A stretch of DNA of 64,000 nt from Diospyros lotus (Eukaryota > Streptophyta > Magnoliopsida > Ericales > Ebenaceae), in contig NC_068350.1 in assembly GCF_014633365.1 (NCBI RefSeq), positions 2,237,001 through 2,301,000 of the forward strand, in the 5' to 3' direction. The position numbers and the translations under genes were made by a program. The notes under the pieces were generated by a model. The model was given only the letters and a program-made list of their open reading frames with translations, made no database searches and was not told the origin of the DNA. Numbering within the stretch: the first letter of the stretch is position 1; each line of letters starts with the position of its first letter. This document shows, in pieces, positions 59,525-64,000 of the stretch.

Positions 59525-62500
59525 TGAACAATTTCAGACTTGGATTTTGAATTGAAAAAGAACTCGAATGCACAGAAAACTATCTTGTCGATTCTAGGAT
59601 ACAAGGGTACTTTAAATACAACTATACTTCTTATCTCTTAGTTAAAGATTAGGATATTTAAAATTAAAATACAACAGCAGATTTGGAGTGATTTAAACTC
59701 CTATATTTTCGGATATAGCTTTTGCTCTATCTTCTTATCGTCGCTGCATCTTTGAATCCCTTTCTCTTCGTCCGGCTTTATCTTTTTATTCTAGGATTAT
59801 CTTCAACTCTCCCCCTCAAGCTGGAGAAAAGATATCCTTCATTCCTAGCTTGCCTCTCATCACTTCAAATCCTTGTTTGTTCATTGCCTTGGTAAGAATA
59901 TCAACTTCTTGTAGACTGGTAGGGATATATACTAGGTTTATTCCACCTTCTTCAATCTCTTGTCTGATGAAATGCCTATCAATTCTTACATGCTTCATTC
60001 GGTCACGTTGGATTGGGTTATTTACTATACTAATGGCAGATTTACTGTCACAGTATAGTTTTGTAGGATCGGTGTTAGGCGTCTTCAAGTCATTCATGAA
60101 CTTTCCTGGTCATCCCAACTTGCCTGTTTCTTTTAATAGGTCTAGAGTGTATTTTCTTTGGGATGTAAGGATTCCCTCCTTGCTACTTGCTACTTGCTAC
60201 TTCCATCCCAAGAAAATATCTCACCTGCCCAAGGTTTTTTACTTCAAAAAACTGCTGTAATTGTTCCTTTAATGCTGAAATCTCTTGCTTATCATCACTT
60301 GTAACAATAATGTCATCCACATAGACAATTAAGATAGTTTTAAGGCCATTAGCAATATGTTTAGTAAACAGAGTATGGTCAGACTGCCTTTGTTGATACC
60401 CTAGCTGATGCAATGTGGTACTAAACTGCTTGAACTAGGTCTTAGGAGATTGTTTCAGCCCATATAATGATTTTATTAATCTACAAGCCTTCCATTTTTC
60501 TTCAAATCCGGGAGGCATTCTCATATATACCTCTTCTTCTAGATCTCCATTAAGAAATGCATTCTTTATATCAAGTTGGTGTAGTTCCCAATCTAAGTTA
60601 GCTGCAATTGAAAGTAACACACGTATAGAATTGAGCTTTGCAACAGGTGCAAAGGTCTCTTCATAATCTATACCTTGAGTTTGAGTGAATCCTTGAGCCA
60701 CCAACCTGGCTTTATATCATTCAATGCTTCCATCAGCTCTGTGTTTTACAGCAAATACCCATCTGCTCCCTACTACTTTCTTATTTTGAGGCAAATCTAC
60801 CACCTTCCATGTACCATTTCTCACTAGGGCATCCATTTCCTCCATTACAGCTGCTTTCCAATCTGGTTTCTGTAGGGCTTCATCAATATTTTTTGGAATT
60901 TGCACCTCATCCACTTTGATGGTAAATGCCCTGAAACTTAGGGAAAGTTGAGAGTATACTTTCATTGGCAGTTGTGTTTTAGGACATTTTTCTGAAATAT
61001 GCTACTGCTGCTGCTGTTCTTCTCCCCCTGAATTTGTTACATCATTCGGAATAGAAATAGATGAGGTCACTATTTCAGGAAAAAGACTAACATCCCAACA
61101 ATTATCCCTACCTTGATTTGCACTTGGAATCACCCCCTGCAGATTGGTTGTAGGGTAATAAAATTGATGTTCAAGAAAGGAGACATCACAAGACACAAGG
61201 AATTTTTTTGTGTTAGGACATAACACTTGTATCCTTGTTGTGTAGGAGAATAACCAACAAATACACACTTCAAATATTTTGGATGCAATTTAAAGTTGTA
61301 GTTGTGAACATAAGCAGTACAACCGAAGACTTTAGGGGATAAGGAGTTCAGAATGTGGGTTAGGTGAGGGTATGAGATAATGAGAGCGTTTAAAGGGGTT
61401 TTGAAGCTGAGGACTTTAGAAGGGAGTCGATTAATGAGATAGGCTGAAGTGAGAATGGCTTCTCCCCAATAGGATGTAGGCACAGAACTGGAAAACATTA
61501 GTGTTCGGGTTGTTTCGAGCAAATGCCGGTTCTTCCTTTCTGCCACACCATTATGTTTGGTATTATAAGGACATGTGCTTTGGTGAAAAATACCATTGTC
61601 ACTTAGATATGTCTCAAACTCAGATAAGAAGTATTCTTTTTCATTATCCGATCGAAAGATATGGATGGATGTGTGAAATAGGTTGCGGACCATTTGATGG
61701 AATTTTCTGAAAATTGTGTAAACTTCAGATTTTTCCTTCATCAAGAATACCCAACATACCTTGGTATGGTCATCAATGAAGGTGACAAACCAGTAAGTTT
61801 TAGTTAAATTTGGTACTCTAGTTGGTCCCCATACATCACTATGGATTTTGTAGAAAGGTTTGGTTGGTTTATTGGCATGAAAAGGATGTGAAGATTTTGT
61901 TTGTTTAGCAAGAATACACTGTTCACAGTTGAAGGAATCACTCATTTTATTGCTAAATAAACGAGGATACAAAAGCTTTAAATAACGAAAATTAGGATGG
62001 CCTAATCTCTTGTGCCATAAGTGAATATTAGAATTTGAAACAACAGAAGAAACAAAGGAATTTTGTAACCTAGGAATGAGAACAGAAGCAGTAGCTAGTC
62101 CTTTCACATAGTAAAGGCCTTCTCTCTCTTCAGCATTACCAATCATCCTCCCTGAAATTAGGTTCTGAAACACACATTGAGTAGGAGAAAAAATTACTTT
62201 GCAGTTCATGTCTCTAGTGACTTTGCTGATAGATAGCAGGTTGCATCTTAAAGAGGGCACATATAAGACAGATTTCAGCCATAAATCATTTAAGTATATT
62301 GAACCTTTCCCTTCAACATACGATATTGTACCATCTGCCATAGTTACCTTTATATTCCTATCACAACGTTTGTAATCCACCATGCCACACATGGATCTAG
62401 TCATATAGTCGGAGGCCCCTGTATCAACAATCCAATCATTCCCAGTTATTAACTTAGAGAGATAGCAATTATAACCCTTACCTTGGTCACCTGGGAGGCG

Positions 62501-63884
62501 GTTGGATTCATTACTTCCTTAGAATTGGAGGGTTTTGTAACCCCTATTTGTTTTAAAACCTACTTCAAAACCTCCAATTGATTAGAGGTTAAGGTAAAAC
62601 TCTTACCATCTTCTACATCCACTGCATAAGCTGCTTGTGGCCTCTTCTGATTTTGATTTCTCCCCCTCCAATTAGCAGGCTTCCCGTGTATTTTCTAATA
62701 GGTTTCTTTAGTATGGTAAGGTCTTTTGCAGTGATCACATCAAGGTCTGTCTTTTGTATGATCTCCTCGAGGTGTTGTTGTCCTTTGCTTCAAGGCTGTA
62801 AGTGCTGATCCATCTTGATTATTGACCTCAAGAGCTGTGTTTAACATGACTTTTTTCCGGCTTTCCTCCCTCCTAACCTCAGCAAAGGCCTCCTTGATAG
62901 AGGGAAAGGGTTTCATCCCTATGAGCCTTCCTCTGACTTCATCTAAGTCTAGATTTAATCCATGTAGGAAATCAAAAACCCGCTCTTTCTCCACAATTTT
63001 GCATATTTTACTCCATCCTTTGTACACTCCCATTGTATATCATAAAATAGGTCATTTTCTTGCCATAATTCAGATAGAATATTATAGTATTCAGTCATCG
63101 AATGGTTACCTTGGCGGGTGGTTCTCAAGGCTGATCGCACCTCAAAGCATTGTGTTGTGTTCTCCATGTTTGAATATAGGCTCTAGACAACATCCCATAC
63201 ATCCTTTGCTGTCTTGTAGAATAAATAGGTTCGCCCTATCTTTGGCTCCATGGAATTGATGAGCCAAGCCATCACTATAGAGTTTTTAGCATCCCATGCC
63301 TCGTACTCGGTAGTTTTAGGATTTGGCTGAGGTATTACTCCTATGAGATACCCCATTTTTCCTTTGCCTTTCATCACCAACATAACCGACTAAGACCATT
63401 CCTGAAAATTGGTCCCATTATGTTTATGTTGTGTGATTTGAAGAGTATGGTGATCTAACGAGAAGGGAGAGGGAGAAGGGGTTGGAGGAACTGATCAAGA
63501 GGTTGTAGGACCGATATTGGAGGTTGCACTTGTGGTTGAGGAGTCTGCCATCTTGAGGAAAGTTGATGTGCTGGTTATTGAGAACCAAGCTCTGATACCA
63601 AGAACAATTTCAGACTTGGATTTCGAATTGAAAAAGAACTCGAATGCATAGAAAACTATCCTGTCGATTCTAGGATACAAGGCTACTTTAAATATAGCTA
63701 TACTTCTTATCTCTTAGCTAAAGATTAGGATATTTAAAATTAAAATACAACAACAGATTTGGAGTGATTTAAACTCCTATATTTTCGGATATAGCTTCTA
63801 CTCTATCTTCTTGTCTTTGCTGCATCTTTGAATCCCTTTCTCTTCGTCCAACTTTATCTTTTTATTCTAGGATTATCTTCAACA
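59525..63884 (-). mobile_element. Ty1/copia retrotransposon, degenerate
   Basis: Minus-strand element in helicase intron 14. The 5' LTR is 63601-63884 and the 3' LTR 59525-59808, 284 bp each, with about 16 differences by eye (about 6%). ATAAG is duplicated at 59520-59524 and 63885-63889. A primer site TGGTATCAGAGC (minus) lies next to the 5' LTR and the tract GAGGGGGAGAG next to the 3' LTR. The host sequence on both sides (59270-59524 and 63885-64000) belongs to an older repeat with AAGCTCAAGCTTGG-type motifs. Confidence 0.93.
59816..63551 (-). pseudogene. Copia gag-pol polyprotein, broken
   Basis: Starts MADSSTTSATSN at 63551. Gag with UBN2-type segment (WDAKNSIVMAWLINSMEP) and a zinc knuckle (CDHCKRPYHTKET near 62740). 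Integrase in the frame 62404-61130 (HLWHKRLGHPNFRYLKLLYP, SDNEKEYFLSEF, HNGVAERKNRHLLE). RT in 60965-60183 ([27 protein letters not shown]). RNase H is shortened: only YCDSKSAISI and TKAMNKQGF remain after a join near 60090. Stops or shifts between blocks make it inactive, though the RT YVDD box is intact. Confidence 0.88.
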
Positions 63885-64000
63885 ATAAGTTCACATAACC
63901 ATTAAAATAATTAATATTTATTTTAAATACACCAATTTTAAATTTAGAGCTCAAGAAAAGGCTCATTTAAAGATCATTTAGTGTAAATGACCTGAGCCCA

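Overview
This is a stretch of plant nuclear chromosome, almost certainly from a eudicot. The genes have many short exons with GT-AG borders and AT-rich introns, the encoded proteins are plant versions (a plastid-targeted PRIN2, a plant DNA polymerase lambda), and the transposons are typical plant families. I cannot name the species. No tRNA, rRNA or CRISPR array was seen.

Four host genes are present. (1) Positions 1-12542, plus strand: the 3' part of a plant RNase H-family gene whose catalytic domain is split by a 9.3 kb intron full of transposons. (2) 13696-17356, minus strand: PRIN2, a regulator of plastid transcription, three exons, complete and convergent with the first gene. (3) 18820-30943, minus strand: DNA polymerase lambda, 14 exons, 543 codons, complete. 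(4) 34486 to beyond the window end, plus strand: a DHX36-like DExH-box RNA helicase (DExH3/DExH5 group), 14 exons and 792 codons visible, C-terminus outside the window. Every exon junction quoted was checked for reading phase by hand.

The rest is mostly transposons, nearly all inside introns. RNase H intron 3 holds an RTE LINE broken by a 3.5 kb LTR element, plus a second, inverted RTE copy broken by a MITE. PRIN2 intron 2 holds a hAT-type MITE, a solo LTR and a tandem duplication. Polymerase lambda intron 2 holds a degenerate Ty3/gypsy chromovirus. Helicase introns hold a non-autonomous gypsy element carrying plastid ycf2 DNA, a long foldback repeat, an almost complete L1 LINE with 19-bp target duplications, nested MULE and hAT MITEs, and a Ty1/copia element.

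The most unusual items are: a gypsy element that carries a piece of the chloroplast ycf2 gene directly against its 3' LTR; a small LTR element whose only long reading frame (about 463 codons with one stop) resembles neither gag nor pol; a 445-bp near-perfect foldback in a helicase intron; and a helicase 3' splice site that lies directly after a LINE/SINE tail. I saw no sign of a new multi-gene system; the novelty is in mobile-element structure and its effect on host introns.
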